A program made the translations under genes and the position numbers. DNA of 64,000 nucleotides from Mycolicibacterium aichiense. Lineage in GTDB: Bacteria > Actinomycetota > Actinomycetes > Mycobacteriales > Mycobacteriaceae. The stretch is taken from NCBI RefSeq assembly GCF_010726245.1, contig NZ_AP022561.1, positions 124,001 to 188,000 on the forward strand, given 5' to 3'. How positions within the stretch are numbered: the stretch's first letter is position 1; every line of letters starts with the position of its first letter. Below the pieces are notes generated by a model that saw nothing but the letters and a program-made list of their open reading frames with translations, made no database searches and had not been told where the DNA came from. This document shows, piece by piece, positions 42,186 through 53,068 of this stretch.

Positions 42186-45100
42186 ATGCCCAGGAGTGTC
42201 GGGCTGTACAACCCCGCATATGAGCACGATGCCTGTGGCGTCGCCATGGTCGCGGACATGCACGGCCGTCGCAGCCGGGACATCGTCGACAAGGCGATCA
42301 CCGCACTGCTGAACATGGAGCATCGCGGTGCCCAGGGCGCGGAGCCGAACACCGGCGACGGTGCGGGCATCCTGCTGCAGGTTCCCGACGCCTTCCTGCG
42401 GGCCGTGGTCGACTTCGAGCTGCCCGAGGAGGGCAGCTATGCCACCGGCATCGCCTTCCTACCGCAGTCCTCGCGGGACGCGGCGGCGGCGTGCGAGTCG
42501 GTCGGCAAGATCGTCGAAGCCGAAGGCCTGACGTTGCTCGGCTGGCGTGACGTGCCGACCGACGATTCGTCCCTCGGCGCGTTGGCCCGCGATGCGATGC
42601 CGACCTTCCGGCAGGTGTTCATCGGAGGCGCCTCCGGGATGGACCTGGAACGCCGTGCCTACGTGGTGCGCAAGCGCGCCGAGCACGAACTGGGCACCAA
42701 GGGGCCGGGTCAAGATGGTCCGGGACGTGAAACCGTATACTTCCCAAGCCTTTCCGGCCAGACCTTTGTCTACAAGGGCATGCTGACCACCCCGCAGCTG
42801 AAAGCCTTCTATCTCGACTTGCAGGACGATCGGCTGGAAAGCGCGCTGGGCATCGTGCACTCGCGGTTTTCCACCAACACCTTCCCCTCGTGGCCGCTGG
42901 CCCACCCGTTCCGCCGGGTCGCCCACAACGGCGAGATCAACACCGTCACCGGTAACGAGAACTGGATGCGGGCTCGCGAGGCGCTGATCAACAGCGACGT
43001 GTTCGGCTCGACGCAGGACCTGGACAAGATCTTCCCGATCTGCACGCCAGGCGCGTCGGATACCGCGCGTTTCGACGAGGTCCTCGAACTGCTCCACCTC
43101 GGCGGGCGCAGCATCGCCCACGCGATGCTGATGATGATTCCCGAGGCCTGGGAGCGTCACGAATCCATGGATCCGGCCCGGCGCGCGTTCTACGCCTACC
43201 ATTCGTCGCTCATGGAGCCGTGGGACGGCCCCGCCGCGGTGTGCTTCACCGACGGCACCGTTATCGGCGCCGTCCTCGACCGCAACGGCCTGCGTCCGTC
43301 CCGGGTGTGGGTCACCGATGACGGTCTGGTCGTCCTCGCGTCCGAGGCCGGTGTGTTGAACCTCGACCCGTCGACCGTGGTGCGCAAGATGCGCCTGCAG
43401 CCCGGCCGCATGTTCCTGGTCGACACCGCGCAGGGTCGCATCGTCTCCGACGAGGAGATCAAGGCCGAGCTCGCCGCGGCCGAGCCGTACCAGGAGTGGC
43501 TCGACGCGGGCCAGTTCCATCTCGACGACCTGCCGCCCGGTGATTACGTCCGCATGCCGCACCACCGCGTTGTGCTGCGCCAGCAGGCCTTCGGTTTCAC
43601 CTACGAGGAGCTCAACCTCCTTGTCGCGCCGATGGCGCGCACCGGAGCCGAAGCGCTCGGCTCGATGGGTACCGACACCCCCGTCGCCGTCTTGTCGGCG
43701 CGTCCCCGCATGCTGTTCGACTACTTCCAGCAGTTGTTCGCCCAGGTGACGAACCCGCCGCTGGACGCCATCCGCGAGGAAGTCGTCACCAGCCTGAAGG
43801 GCACGGTCGGCCCGGAGAGCGACCTGCTCAACCCCACCGCGGACTCGTGCCGACAGATCATCCTGCCGAACCCGATCCTGCGCAACGCGGACCTGTCGAA
43901 GTTGATGTGCGTCGACCCCGACCACGAGATCCGCGGGCACAAGCACGGCCTGCGGGCGGCGGTCATCCGCTGCCTCTACCCGGTCGCGCGCGGCGGTCAG
44001 GGGCTCAAGGAGGCGCTCGACGACGTCCGCGCCAAGGTCTCGCAGGCCATCCGCAACGGTGCGCGCATCATCGTGCTCTCCGACCGCGAATCCAACGAAT
44101 CGCTGGCGCCGATCCCGTCGCTGCTGAGCGTGTCTGCGGTGCACCACCACCTGGTGCGCGACCGGACCCGCACCCAGGTCGGACTCGTCGTCGAGGCCGG
44201 CGACGCTCGCGAGGTGCACCACATGGCCGCCCTGCTCGGCTTCGGCGCCGCCGCGATCAATCCGTACATGGCGTTCGAGTCCATCGAGGACATGTGCGAC
44301 CGCGGCGTGATCGCCGATATCAGCAGCGACCAGGCCAAGGCCAACTACGTCAAGGCCGCGGGCAAGGGCGTTCTGAAGGTGATGTCCAAGATGGGCATCT
44401 CGACGCTGGCGTCCTACACCGGTGCCCAGTTGTTCCAGGCGATCGGCATCAGCCAGCAGGTTCTCGACGACTACTTCACCGGGCTGTCCTGTCCGGTCGG
44501 CGGCATCGACCTGGACGACATCGCCGCTGACGTCGCCGCCCGTCATGCGCTGGCTTACCTGGATCGTCCCGACGAGCGCGCGCACCGCGAGCTCGAGGTC
44601 GGCGGCGAGTACCAGTGGCGCAGGGAAGGCGAATACCACCTCTTCAACCCCGATACCGTCTTCAAGCTGCAGCACGCCACGCGTACCGGCCAATACTCGA
44701 TCTTCAAGGAGTACACCAAGCTGGTCGACGACCAGAGTGAGCGACTCGCCTCGCTACGTGGTCTGCTCAAGTTCAAAGATGGTGTGCGGCCGTCGATTCC
44801 GATCGAGGAAGTCGAACCGGCCAGCGAGATCGTGAAGCGGTTCTCCACCGGCGCCATGAGCTACGGCTCGATCTCGGCCGAGGCGCACGAAACCCTGGCC
44901 ATCGCGATGAACCGCCTTGGTGGTCGGTCGAACTCGGGTGAGGGCGGCGAGTCCGTCGACCGCTTCGAGCACGACGCCAACGGTGACTGGCGGCGTAGCG
45001 CGATCAAGCAGGTGGCCTCCGGCCGCTTCGGTGTGACGTCGCATTACCTGACCAACTGCACCGACATCCAGATCAAGATGGCGCAAGGCGCGAAACCCGG

Positions 45101-46766
45101 TGAGGGCGGCCAACTTCCGGGTAAAAAGGTGTACCCGTGGGTGGCTGAAGTGCGGCACTCGACGCCTGGTGTCGGCCTGATCTCGCCGCCGCCGCACCAC
45201 GACATCTACTCGATCGAGGATTTGGCCCAGCTGATCCACGACCTGAAGAACGCCAACCCCCAGGCTCGCGTGCACGTGAAGCTGGTCAGTGAAAACGGTG
45301 TCGGCACCGTGGCCGCCGGTGTGTCGAAGGCCCACGCCGACGTCGTGCTCATCTCGGGTCATGACGGTGGTACCGGAGCCACGCCGCTCACCTCGCAGAA
45401 GCACGCGGGCGCACCGTGGGAGCTCGGCCTTGCCGAGACTCAACAGACGTTGTTGCTCAACGGACTTCGCGACCGCATCGTCGTGCAGGTCGACGGTCAG
45501 CTCAAGACCGGCCGCGACGTCGTCATCGCCGCACTGCTCGGCGGCGAGGAGTTCGGCTTCGCCACCGCACCGCTGGTGGTGGCGGGCTGCGTCATGATGC
45601 GGGTCTGCCACCTCGACACCTGCCCCGTGGGCGTCGCCACCCAGAACCCGCTGCTTCGGGAGCGATTCACCGGCAAGCCGGAATTCGTCGAGAACTTCTT
45701 CATGTTCATCGCCGAAGAGGTCCGTGAGCTGATGGCTCAGTTGGGCTTCCGCACCGTCAACGAGATGGTGGGCCAGGTCAATGCGCTGGACACCGCGCAG
45801 GCAGCCGAGCACTGGAAGGCCCACAAGCTGGACCTGTCCCCGGTGCTGCACGAGCCCGAGTCGGCGTTCATGAACCAGGACCTCTACTGCAGCTCGCGTC
45901 AGGACCACGGTCTCGACAAGGCACTCGATCAGCAGCTGATCGCACAGAGTCGCGAGGCGATCGATTCCGGCACGCCGGTGAGGTTCTCGACCTCGATCGC
46001 CAACGTCAACCGGACCGTCGGCACCATGCTCGGCCACGAGGTGACCAAGGCGCATGGGGGACAAGGCCTTCCGGACGGAACCATCGACATCACGTTCAAC
46101 GGATCGGCGGGCAACAGCTTCGGCGCATTCCTCCCCAGGGGCATAACACTGCGTGTCTACGGAGATGCCAACGACTACGTCGGTAAGGGACTGTCCGGCG
46201 GCCGGATCGTGGTGCGGCCGTCCGAGAGCGCCCCGAGTGACTTCGTGGCCGAGGACAACATCATCGCGGGCAACGTGATCCTGTTCGGCGCCACCAGCGG
46301 GCAGGCGTTCCTGCGCGGCCAGGTCGGCGAGCGGTTCGCGGTGCGCAACTCAGGTGCTCATGCGGTCGTCGAGGGCGTCGGCGACCACGGCTGCGAATAC
46401 ATGACCGGCGGCAAGGTGGCGATCCTCGGACCCACCGGCCGCAACTTCGCCGCGGGCATGTCCGGTGGCATCGCCTACGTCTACGACCAGCATGGGCGTC
46501 TCGGCGACAATCTCAACACCGAGATGGTCGATCTGGAGCGACTGGACGCCGATGATGTCGAGTGGCTGCAGGCAATGCTCGTCGCCCATGTCGACGCCAC
46601 CGATTCGGCGCCTGCGCAACGTATTTTGTCGGACTGGGAGTCTCAACTGAAGCACTTCGTGAAGGTGATGCCACGCGACTATCGGTCGGTTCTGACCGCT
46701 ATCGCCGAGGCTGAGCGCAACGGCGCGAACGTCGACGACGCGATCATGGCGGCGGCCAATGGCTGA
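42186..46766 (+). CDS. gltB: glutamate synthase (NADPH), large subunit
   Basis: About 1526 residues, matching actinobacterial GltB. The N-terminal glutaminase uses Cys17 ([11 protein letters not shown]), which becomes residue 1 after removal of a short propeptide. The central and FMN-binding synthase domains follow ([18 protein letters not shown] and [10 protein letters not shown]), the 3Fe-4S cysteines lie in [11 protein letters not shown] near residue 1140, and the C-terminal GXGXG beta-helix domain ends the chain. It converts glutamine and 2-oxoglutarate to two glutamates with electrons from GltD. ATG 42186 was chosen because AAGGGTCAGG lies upstream and the chain starts there in relatives. 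It overlaps gltD by 8 bp. Confidence 0.97.
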   Translation: MPRSVGLYNPAYEHDACGVAMVADMHGRRSRDIVDKAITALLNMEHRGAQGAEPNTGDGAGILLQVPDAFLRAVVDFELPEEGSYATGIAFLPQSSRDAAAACESVGKIVEAEGLTLLGWRDVPTDDSSLGALARDAMPTFRQVFIGGASGMDLERRAYVVRKRAEHELGTKGPGQDGPGRETVYFPSLSGQTFVYKGMLTTPQLKAFYLDLQDDRLESALGIVHSRFSTNTFPSWPLAHPFRRVAHNGEINTVTGNENWMRAREALINSDVFGSTQDLDKIFPICTPGASDTARFDEVLELLHLGGRSIAHAMLMMIPEAWERHESMDPARRAFYAYHSSLMEPWDGPAAVCFTDGTVIGAVLDRNGLRPSRVWVTDDGLVVLASEAGVLNLDPSTVVRKMRLQPGRMFLVDTAQGRIVSDEEIKAELAAAEPYQEWLDAGQFHLDDLPPGDYVRMPHHRVVLRQQAFGFTYEELNLLVAPMARTGAEALGSMGTDTPVAVLSARPRMLFDYFQQLFAQVTNPPLDAIREEVVTSLKGTVGPESDLLNPTADSCRQIILPNPILRNADLSKLMCVDPDHEIRGHKHGLRAAVIRCLYPVARGGQGLKEALDDVRAKVSQAIRNGARIIVLSDRESNESLAPIPSLLSVSAVHHHLVRDRTRTQVGLVVEAGDAREVHHMAALLGFGAAAINPYMAFESIEDMCDRGVIADISSDQAKANYVKAAGKGVLKVMSKMGISTLASYTGAQLFQAIGISQQVLDDYFTGLSCPVGGIDLDDIAADVAARHALAYLDRPDERAHRELEVGGEYQWRREGEYHLFNPDTVFKLQHATRTGQYSIFKEYTKLVDDQSERLASLRGLLKFKDGVRPSIPIEEVEPASEIVKRFSTGAMSYGSISAEAHETLAIAMNRLGGRSNSGEGGESVDRFEHDANGDWRRSAIKQVASGRFGVTSHYLTNCTDIQIKMAQGAKPGEGGQLPGKKVYPWVAEVRHSTPGVGLISPPPHHDIYSIEDLAQLIHDLKNANPQARVHVKLVSENGVGTVAAGVSKAHADVVLISGHDGGTGATPLTSQKHAGAPWELGLAETQQTLLLNGLRDRIVVQVDGQLKTGRDVVIAALLGGEEFGFATAPLVVAGCVMMRVCHLDTCPVGVATQNPLLRERFTGKPEFVENFFMFIAEEVRELMAQLGFRTVNEMVGQVNALDTAQAAEHWKAHKLDLSPVLHEPESAFMNQDLYCSSRQDHGLDKALDQQLIAQSREAIDSGTPVRFSTSIANVNRTVGTMLGHEVTKAHGGQGLPDGTIDITFNGSAGNSFGAFLPRGITLRVYGDANDYVGKGLSGGRIVVRPSESAPSDFVAEDNIIAGNVILFGATSGQAFLRGQVGERFAVRNSGAHAVVEGVGDHGCEYMTGGKVAILGPTGRNFAAGMSGGIAYVYDQHGRLGDNLNTEMVDLERLDADDVEWLQAMLVAHVDATDSAPAQRILSDWESQLKHFVKVMPRDYRSVLTAIAEAERNGANVDDAIMAAANG

Positions 46767-48228
46767 TCCGCGCGGTTTTCTCAAGTACACCCACCGTGAG
46801 ACGCCGGTGCGCCGGCCGGTCGAGCTGCGGCTGAAGGACTGGAAAGAGGTCTACGAAGAGGACTTCTCCCACGACACCCTGGAAGCTCAGGCCTCGCGCT
46901 GCATGGATTGCGGTATTCCGTTCTGTCACAACGGTTGCCCGCTGGGCAATCTGATCCCGGAATGGAATGACCTGGTCTACCGAGACAGGTGGCGCGACGC
47001 GATCGAGCGGCTGCACGCCACCAACAACTTCCCGGAGTTCACCGGGCGGCTGTGTCCGGCGCCGTGTGAGGCGTCCTGCGTGTTGGGTATCAACCAGGAT
47101 CCGGTGACGATCAAACAGGTTGAGGTCGAGATCATCGACAACGCATTCGACGAGGGCTGGGTCGTCCCGATGATGCCGGACAAGATGACCGGCAAGAAGG
47201 TCGCGGTCGTCGGGTCGGGTCCCGCGGGTCTGGCAGCCGCACAGCAGCTGACCAGAGCCGGGCATCAGGTGACGGTGTTCGAGCGCGCCGATCGCATCGG
47301 CGGTCTCCTGCGCTATGGCATCCCCGAGTTCAAGATGGAAAAGCGTCACATCGACCGGCGGCTCGAGCAGATGAAGGCCGAGGGCACCCAGTTCCGCGCC
47401 GGGGTCAACGTAGGCGTCGACCTCACTGTCGCGCAGCTGCGGCTGAACTACGACGCCGTCGTGCTCAGCGGTGGCGCGACCGATTGGCGCGACCTGCCGG
47501 TCCCGGGCCGCGAGCTCGACGGCATCCATCAGGCCATGGAGTATCTGCCGTGGGCCAACAAGGTTCAGCAGGGCGACCCGGTGCTCGGCGAGGACGGCGA
47601 GCCGCCGATCACCGCAAAGGGCAAGAAGGTCATCATCATCGGTGGTGGCGACACGGGTGCCGACTGCCTGGGTACGGCGCACCGGCAGGGTGCGACCAGC
47701 ATCCACCAGTTCGAGATCATGCCGCGCCCGCCGGAGACCCGTGCCGACTCCACCCCGTGGCCGACGTACCCGTTGATGTTCCGGGTGGCCTCGGCTCATG
47801 AGGAGGGCGGCGAGCGGGTGTTCTCGGTCAACACCGAGAAGTTCATCGGCCACGACGGCAAGGTCACCGGTCTGCGCGCGCACGAAGTGGCGATGAAGAA
47901 CGGCAAGTTCGAGAAGGTGGAAGGCACCGACTTCGAGCTCGAGGCCGATCTGGTGCTGTTGGCGATGGGCTTCGTCGGGCCGGAGAAGCCGGGCCTGCTC
48001 ACCGACCTCGGTGTTGAGCTCAACGAGCGTGGCAACGTCAGCCGCGACAAGAACTTCGCCACCTCCGTGAAGGGTGTCTTCGTCGCCGGTGACATGGGCC
48101 GTGGCCAGTCGCTGATCGTGTGGGCGATCGCCGAAGGCCGTGCCGCGGCCGCCGGCGTCGACCGTTATCTGATGGGGCAGTCGGCGCTGCCGGCACCGAT
48201 TCTTCCGACCGCGGCGCCGCAGCGCTGA
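46759..48228 (+). CDS. gltD: glutamate synthase (NADPH), small subunit
   Basis: About 489 residues. Two N-terminal cysteine clusters ([17 protein letters not shown] and CPAPCEASC) bind the 4Fe-4S centres. The FAD site is [17 protein letters not shown] near residue 150 and the NADPH site is [15 protein letters not shown] near 290. It passes electrons from NADPH to GltB. It overlaps gltB by 8 bp and forms one operon with it, as in other mycobacteria. Confidence 0.97.
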   Translation: MADPRGFLKYTHRETPVRRPVELRLKDWKEVYEEDFSHDTLEAQASRCMDCGIPFCHNGCPLGNLIPEWNDLVYRDRWRDAIERLHATNNFPEFTGRLCPAPCEASCVLGINQDPVTIKQVEVEIIDNAFDEGWVVPMMPDKMTGKKVAVVGSGPAGLAAAQQLTRAGHQVTVFERADRIGGLLRYGIPEFKMEKRHIDRRLEQMKAEGTQFRAGVNVGVDLTVAQLRLNYDAVVLSGGATDWRDLPVPGRELDGIHQAMEYLPWANKVQQGDPVLGEDGEPPITAKGKKVIIIGGGDTGADCLGTAHRQGATSIHQFEIMPRPPETRADSTPWPTYPLMFRVASAHEEGGERVFSVNTEKFIGHDGKVTGLRAHEVAMKNGKFEKVEGTDFELEADLVLLAMGFVGPEKPGLLTDLGVELNERGNVSRDKNFATSVKGVFVAGDMGRGQSLIVWAIAEGRAAAAGVDRYLMGQSALPAPILPTAAPQR

Positions 48229-48393
48229 TCAACCTGGCGCCACACCAGTAACTCCAGTCCCGCCAGAATCATCGGATTAATCGGCGGCGCGCCTCTTGCT
48301 GTTTGCGGTGTGATCTGTGTCTAATTGCTGGAGTGAGCGTTGCGGTAACGTGGGCTCCGTCTGAGCGCAGATCCGACCACAGGAGTGATCCTT

Positions 48394-48534
48394 GTGTACC
48401 TCAACCCGATATCTCGTTCGCGGGTCGGGCGTATTGCCTGGTCCTTCTTCCGTCACCCGGTGAGAAGCCGTGAGTGGCCAGCCAAGCACGAGCGCCTGGT
48501 TACGGCCGACGAGCTCGTCCGCTTCGGTTTTTAG
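48394..48534 (+). CDS. 46-residue conserved-looking ORF
   Basis: It reads MYLNPISRSRVGRIAWSFFR and ends RLVTADELVRFGF. It is basic, with an amphipathic N-terminal helix and no signal peptide. AGGAG lies about 8 bases before the GTG. The 165 bp between gltD and this start hold nothing else I recognise. The composition is coding-like, but with no homology search it remains a candidate small protein. Confidence 0.45.
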   Translation: MYLNPISRSRVGRIAWSFFRHPVRSREWPAKHERLVTADELVRFGF

Positions 48535-48595
48535 CAACTGATTCCGGCGATTGTTGACGCTCGCGCAGCTTTGCCGGCCGTTACCAGGCTGTTAT

Positions 48596-49438
48596 CTAGA
48601 GCCCTGAGTCTCGGATCGCTTCGGCGAGCGGCTCCAGCACGGCCGGATCGTGCGGAGGCGGCAGGTAGATGATCGCCAGATCCAGACCCTCGGCCGCCAG
48701 TGCGGCGGCCTCGTCGATCGCCTTGCTGTAGTCGTGGTCTTCGCTGAGCCGGACGTGAGCGGAGGTCATGATCTCGCTCGGGTCGCGGCCGATGTCGGCG
48801 CAATGCGCCGCCAGAACGCTGCGCTTGTGGGCGAACTCCGCAGGGGTTCCACCGGCGAAATTCCAATGCTGGGCGTATCTCGCCACGATGCGTAGCGTGC
48901 GCTTCTCGCCGCTGCCGCCGATGCAGATCGGGGGGTGCGGCCGCTGCGGCCCCTTCGGCTCGTTGCGGGCGTCCTTGAGTTGGTAGTACGTCCCGTCGAA
49001 GTTGGTGGTCTCGTCGCTGAGCAGGCCGATCAGCACCTGGCACGCCTCTTCGAAGCGGTCCAGCCGCTCTTTGACGCTGCCCAGCTCGATGCCGTAGGCG
49101 CCGGACTCCTCTTCGTTCCAGCCGGCGCCGATGCCGAGTTCGAGACGGCCACCGGAGATGATGTCGACGGCGGAGGCCATGTTGGCCAGCACCGCGGGAT
49201 GGCGGTAATGGATGCCGCTGACCAGGTTGCCGAGTCGGAGCCGGGTGGTGGCCTGGGCCAGGGCGGTCAGCGTGGTCCAGCCCTCCAGACAGGGGCCGCT
49301 CGAGTCCGAGAAGATCGGATAGAAGTGGTCGAAGGTCCAGCCGGAGTGGAAGACGTCGATGTCGTCGGCGGCCTGCCAGACCGCCAGCATGTCGGCCCAC
49401 GTGGTGTTTTGGGGGGAAGTCTTGAAGGCGAATTGCAC
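48596..49438 (-). CDS. LLM-class F420-dependent oxidoreductase
   Basis: About 280 residues with the luciferase-like TIM barrel: DVFHSGWTFDHFYPIF near the N-terminus, RLRLGNLVSGIHYRHPAVLA, SGGRLELGIGAGWNEEE in the middle, and HPPICIGGSGEKRTLRI later. In mycobacteria these typically use F420H2. The substrate is unknown. It is not part of the Rv3856c-gltD block in M. tuberculosis as I recall it, so it may be a local insertion. Confidence 0.87.
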   Translation of the reverse strand: MQFAFKTSPQNTTWADMLAVWQAADDIDVFHSGWTFDHFYPIFSDSSGPCLEGWTTLTALAQATTRLRLGNLVSGIHYRHPAVLANMASAVDIISGGRLELGIGAGWNEEESGAYGIELGSVKERLDRFEEACQVLIGLLSDETTNFDGTYYQLKDARNEPKGPQRPHPPICIGGSGEKRTLRIVARYAQHWNFAGGTPAEFAHKRSVLAAHCADIGRDPSEIMTSAHVRLSEDHDYSKAIDEAAALAAEGLDLAIIYLPPPHDPAVLEPLAEAIRDSGL

Positions 49439-49475
49439 TGTGCCGAGCCTAGTCCGGTTCGCTGACCGGCACCTG

Positions 49476-49736
49476 TCAGGCAGCGTCCATGCGGATCAGT
49501 TCGCTGCGGCCGCTGGGCTCACGGCGCAGTGCCTTGCCGAGCGCGTGGACGAGCAGCCACTGGCCCAGTCCGGCAACCACCAGCGGCCAGAGTGCGCCGG
49601 CGAGCAGGGCGGGAGCGATCGCGATGGCGGGTGTGGTCAGTTGGCTTCTGCGCGACCAGGCGGCAAACACCATGGCACCACCCGCGACGAGAGTAGCGGC
49701 GCACACATACGCGACCACCCATTGCAGAGATGACAT
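49476..49736 (-). CDS. small membrane protein with two transmembrane helices
   Basis: About 86 residues from ATG 49736. Helix 1 is VVAYVCAATLVAGGAMVFAA and helix 2 is APALLAGALWPLVVAGLGQW, with a basic loop between them and a charged C-terminus. It occupies the position of the Rv3857c membrane protein relative to gltD and the PHP gene, so it may be that ortholog; this is from gene order only. Confidence 0.6.
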   Translation of the reverse strand: MSSLQWVVAYVCAATLVAGGAMVFAAWSRRSQLTTPAIAIAPALLAGALWPLVVAGLGQWLLVHALGKALRREPSGRSELIRMDAA

Positions 49737-49759
49737 GGCAGGCCTGTACCCGAACACTG

Positions 49760-51403
49760 TCAGGGATAAACCGCCCTGGCCACGTGCGAGCGGGCGTGCG
49801 CGATCGCGTCGTCGAAGGAATCGATCAGATGATTCTCGTGGCGCAGCGCGTCGACGATTCCCATGTTGGCCAGCAACGCCATGTGCTCGGGCCGCACTCC
49901 TTTGATGATGACGGTGACGCCACGCGATTCCAGGTCTTCGGCGATCTCGGCGAGGGTGTGCGCGCCGGTAGCGTCCAGCATGCCCAGCTGGGACATCCGG
50001 ATGATCACCACTGACACGTCGGGATAGTTGGTGATCGCGTTGGACAGTCGCTCGGCAGCGCCGAAGAACATCGCGCCGTCCAGTCGCAGCAGCGCGATGC
50101 GTTCGTCGCCGGGCCGGGGCGGTCCGGGAAGATCTTCACGGACCACGCTGCTGCGTCGCGCGACCGTCCGCAGCGCGAAGAACGCCGCGACCAGAATGCC
50201 GATCTCGACCGCCTCGATCAGGTCGAAGCACACCGTGACCACCGCAGTGAGGGTGAACGCCAGCGCGTCCGAGCGGGTGGAGCCGACGATCTTGGTGACG
50301 GTGCTCAACGAGATCATCCGGAACGACGTCACCATCAGCACACCGGCCAAGGCGGACAACGGAATCGCCGCGACCGGGCCGGTGGCCAGATAGACGACGC
50401 CGAGCAACAGCAGCGAATGCACGATGGCCGACAGCCGGGTACGAGCTCCGGACCGCACATTCACCGCGGTGCGGGCGATCGCGCCGGTGGCCGGCATGCC
50501 GCCGAAGAGGCCGGACGCCATCGACGCCAGACCCTGTCCGACGAGTTCGCGGTCCGGATCGTAGGGGCCGGTCGGTGACATGGTTGCCGCCACCCGCGCC
50601 GATAGCAGCGATTCGATGGCGGCGAGCGCGGCGATGGCCACGGCGGCGCCGAGCAGTGTGCGCAGCGCCGCGGGATCGGCGTGCGGCACCAGAGGCGCGG
50701 GTAGATGCGCCGGCAGGCTCCCGATCGCGGCGACCGGAAAGTGGACGGCGACGACGAGCAGCGTGCTGACGACGACGGCGGTCAGCGATTCGGGAATCGC
50801 GCGGTGCACGCGCGGCAGGCCGACCATGACTGCGGCGACGAAGGCCACCACGGCCAGGGTGCGCCACGCCGACGACCAGTCGGCGTCGGTGACGACCGTC
50901 CAGGCGGCGACCAGTGTGCGTTGCCCGCTGGGGGCTGCGACGCCGAACGCCGCGGGCACCTGCTGGAGAAAGATGATCGCCGCAATGCCGAGCGTGAAGC
51001 CCTCGATCACCGGCCAGGGGATGAACGTGACCGCCCGGCCCAGGCCGGTGATACCGGCGGCCAGCACGATCAACCCGGCCAGGACCGTGACGAGTGCGAC
51101 GCTGCCGATGCCGTGTTGGGCCACGATCGGCGCGAGCACCACCGCCATGGCTCCCGTCGGCCCCGACACCTGAACATGCGATCCGCCGAATATCGCGGCG
51201 ACAACTCCGGCGATCACCGCCGTGATCAATCCCGCGGCCGCCCCGACTCCGGAACTGATTCCGAACGCCAACGCCAGCGGCAGGGCCACCACACCCACCG
51301 TGATTCCGGCGAGAATGTCGCGTCGCCACGACCGGGGTAGGTCGGCGTAGTCACTCAGTCGTGGGAGCAGCCGCGACAGCTGACCGGCAGCCCTGGTGAT
51401 CAC
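49760..51403 (-). CDS. SulP-family anion transporter with STAS domain
   Basis: About 547 residues. The membrane domain (residues 25-400, about 12-14 helices) starts with DILAGITVGVVALPLALAFG and has HVQVSGPTGAMAVVLAPIV, typical of SulP/SLC26. The C-terminal STAS domain (about 435-545) contains VIIRMSQLGMLDATGAHTL. Substrates in the family are sulfate, bicarbonate or other anions. Its GTG start overlaps the stop of the ArsR gene (GTGA), so regulator and transporter are coupled. Confidence 0.92.
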   Translation of the reverse strand: MITRAAGQLSRLLPRLSDYADLPRSWRRDILAGITVGVVALPLALAFGISSGVGAAAGLITAVIAGVVAAIFGGSHVQVSGPTGAMAVVLAPIVAQHGIGSVALVTVLAGLIVLAAGITGLGRAVTFIPWPVIEGFTLGIAAIIFLQQVPAAFGVAAPSGQRTLVAAWTVVTDADWSSAWRTLAVVAFVAAVMVGLPRVHRAIPESLTAVVVSTLLVVAVHFPVAAIGSLPAHLPAPLVPHADPAALRTLLGAAVAIAALAAIESLLSARVAATMSPTGPYDPDRELVGQGLASMASGLFGGMPATGAIARTAVNVRSGARTRLSAIVHSLLLLGVVYLATGPVAAIPLSALAGVLMVTSFRMISLSTVTKIVGSTRSDALAFTLTAVVTVCFDLIEAVEIGILVAAFFALRTVARRSSVVREDLPGPPRPGDERIALLRLDGAMFFGAAERLSNAITNYPDVSVVIIRMSQLGMLDATGAHTLAEIAEDLESRGVTVIIKGVRPEHMALLANMGIVDALRHENHLIDSFDDAIAHARSHVARAVYP

Positions 51404-51777
51404 TGCGGATGTCCCACCGGAGGCAACGCATCGAACGCCGAGAGCTGTTCGTGGCGGGCCTTGAGCGTGTCGGCCAGAAAGCCGCGCGCAGACACGAGCA
51501 GATCCCGGATCGACGGGTGGGCGAGTTCGTAGTGCACGGCGTTGCGAGTCCTCTGCGACGACACGACGTGATGACGTTTGAGGACTGCCAGGTGCTGCGA
51601 TAGCAGCGTCGGTTCGATCTCGGTCGCCGCGAGGATTTCGCTGACCGGGGTCGGCCGGTCATTCGCCGACAAGATCTCCAGCACGCGAATGCGCGCGGGG
51701 TGCGCCAGCGCCTTGAAGAGGTTGGCTTTGATCTCATACAGCGGCCGCTCGTCGCCGGCGGGGAAGCTGGTGGGCAT
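51400..51777 (-). CDS. ArsR/SmtB-family regulator controlling the SulP transporter
   Basis: About 125 residues with a winged helix-turn-helix (VSEILAATEIEPTLLSQHLAV). The usual metal-binding CxC of ArsR is absent and no Cys is present at all, so sensing would need another ligand or His/Asp sites. ATG 51777 is preferred over the longer frame because a GAGG site lies upstream. It is first in the two-gene operon with the transporter and is divergent from the PHP gene; an inverted repeat lies just upstream. Confidence 0.87.
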   Translation of the reverse strand: MPTSFPAGDERPLYEIKANLFKALAHPARIRVLEILSANDRPTPVSEILAATEIEPTLLSQHLAVLKRHHVVSSQRTRNAVHYELAHPSIRDLLVSARGFLADTLKARHEQLSAFDALPPVGHPQ

Positions 51778-51804
51778 TGGTGGCCTCAAGTTGACGACTT
51801 GATG

Positions 51805-51824
51805 GATTGAACGAAAGCTCAATC
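51805..51824. promoter_or_regulatory. putative ArsR operator
   Basis: GATTGA, 8 bases, TCAATC: an inverted repeat 28 bases before the arsR start and 60 bases before the divergent PHP gene. Size and position fit an autoregulatory ArsR site. No experiment supports it. Confidence 0.4.
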
Positions 51825-51884
51825 AGCATATAGCCGACCGGCTCGTCGGCCAAAAGAGGTGACGCTCGCGGGCACACTGGAGGC

Positions 51885-52889
51885 ATGGACCCGGTGGCCG
51901 CGCTGCGCGAGATCGCGTACTACAAGGACCGCGCGCGGGAGGACTCGCGTCGGGTGATGGCCTACCGCAAGGCCGCCGACATCGTGGAGGCACTCGACGA
52001 GCAGACCCGGGACCGGCACGGCCGCGCCAACAGCTGGCAGAGCCTGCCCGGTATTGGGCCGAAAACGGCAAAGGTGATCGCCCAGGCTTGGGCCGGCCAG
52101 GAACCCGACGTGCTGGTCGAGTTGCGCAGCAGCGCCGAAGATCTCGGCGGCGGCGACATCCGAGCTGCGCTGCGAGGCGATCTGCATCTTCACTCGAACT
52201 GGTCGGACGGCTCGGCGCCGATCCCGGAGATGATGGCGGCCGCGGCCGCGCTGGGCCACGAATACTGCGTGCTGACCGACCATTCGCCGCGGCTGACCAT
52301 TGCCAACGGGCTCTCGCCCGACCGGCTGCGGCATCAGCTCGACGTCATCGACGAACTGCGCGAGAAGATGGCGCCCTTCCGGATCCTCACCGGAATCGAG
52401 GTGGACATCCTCGATGACGGAACCCTGGACCAGGAGCCCGAGCTGCTGGACCGCCTCGACGTCGTCGTCGCCAGCGTGCACTCGAAACTGGCCATGGACG
52501 AACCGTCGATGACTCGGCGGATGGTCCGCGCGGTGACCAACTCGCGGGTCAACGTTCTCGGGCACTGCACGGGACGGCTGGTGACCGGCAACCGCGGGCT
52601 GCGACCGGAGTCGAAGTTCGACGCCGAGAAGGTATTCACCGCGTGCCGCGACAACAACACCGCGGTGGAGATCAATTCACGGCCTGAGCGCCGCGACCCG
52701 CCGACCCGGCTGCTCAAACTGGCGTTGGATGTCGGTTGCACCTTCTCGATCGACACCGATGCCCACGCACCGGGGCAACTCGACTTCCTCGGCTACGGCG
52801 CGCAGCGTGCGCTCGACAACGACGTTCCCGTCGACCGCATCGTCAATACCTGGCCGGTTGAGAAGCTGATGGCTTGGGCCGCAAGTTAA
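51885..52889 (+). CDS. PHP-domain protein with helix-hairpin-helix (Rv3856c-like)
   Basis: About 334 residues. The N-terminal 90 residues hold a PolX-like helix-hairpin-helix ([19 protein letters not shown]); the C-terminal PHP phosphoesterase domain has [11 protein letters not shown] near residue 100, [22 protein letters not shown] and FSIDTDAH, giving a full metal-ligand set. It resembles the PHP module of DNA polymerase X without the polymerase part. Its place between gltD and ethR matches Rv3856c. The substrate is unknown; a nuclease or phosphatase is likely. Confidence 0.88.
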   Translation: MDPVAALREIAYYKDRAREDSRRVMAYRKAADIVEALDEQTRDRHGRANSWQSLPGIGPKTAKVIAQAWAGQEPDVLVELRSSAEDLGGGDIRAALRGDLHLHSNWSDGSAPIPEMMAAAAALGHEYCVLTDHSPRLTIANGLSPDRLRHQLDVIDELREKMAPFRILTGIEVDILDDGTLDQEPELLDRLDVVVASVHSKLAMDEPSMTRRMVRAVTNSRVNVLGHCTGRLVTGNRGLRPESKFDAEKVFTACRDNNTAVEINSRPERRDPPTRLLKLALDVGCTFSIDTDAHAPGQLDFLGYGAQRALDNDVPVDRIVNTWPVEKLMAWAAS

Positions 52890-53020
52890 TTGCCGGTAGG
52901 CACCAGCTCGCGCTGCGGCCACCAAAACCAACGTCCGAGCAGCGCAGCCAGAGATGGTGTCAACAGCGACCGCACCACCAGAGTGTCGAACAGCAGACCG
53001 AGCCCCATTTTGGTGCGCTC
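52886..53020 (-). pseudogene. remnant of an MmpL (RND-type lipid transporter) C-terminus
   Basis: On the minus strand the frame reads [20 protein letters not shown] from 53008 and ends [15 protein letters not shown] at 52886. The [10 protein letters not shown]...LLGRWFWWP pattern is the typical final transmembrane helix and tail of MMPL proteins. Only about 40 codons remain; upstream the similarity is lost and the frame closes before the dinB stop. It lies between dinB and the PHP gene, a scar of gene loss or rearrangement. Confidence 0.7.
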
Positions 53021-53068
53021 GACGACGACCAGATGGATGCGGCGATGGCGCGGATGGCACCCGGCCGG

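Noticed and set aside
42459..46064. Long minus-strand frames antisense to gltB
   Set aside because: gltB is unmistakable on the + strand and the antisense frames show no domains.
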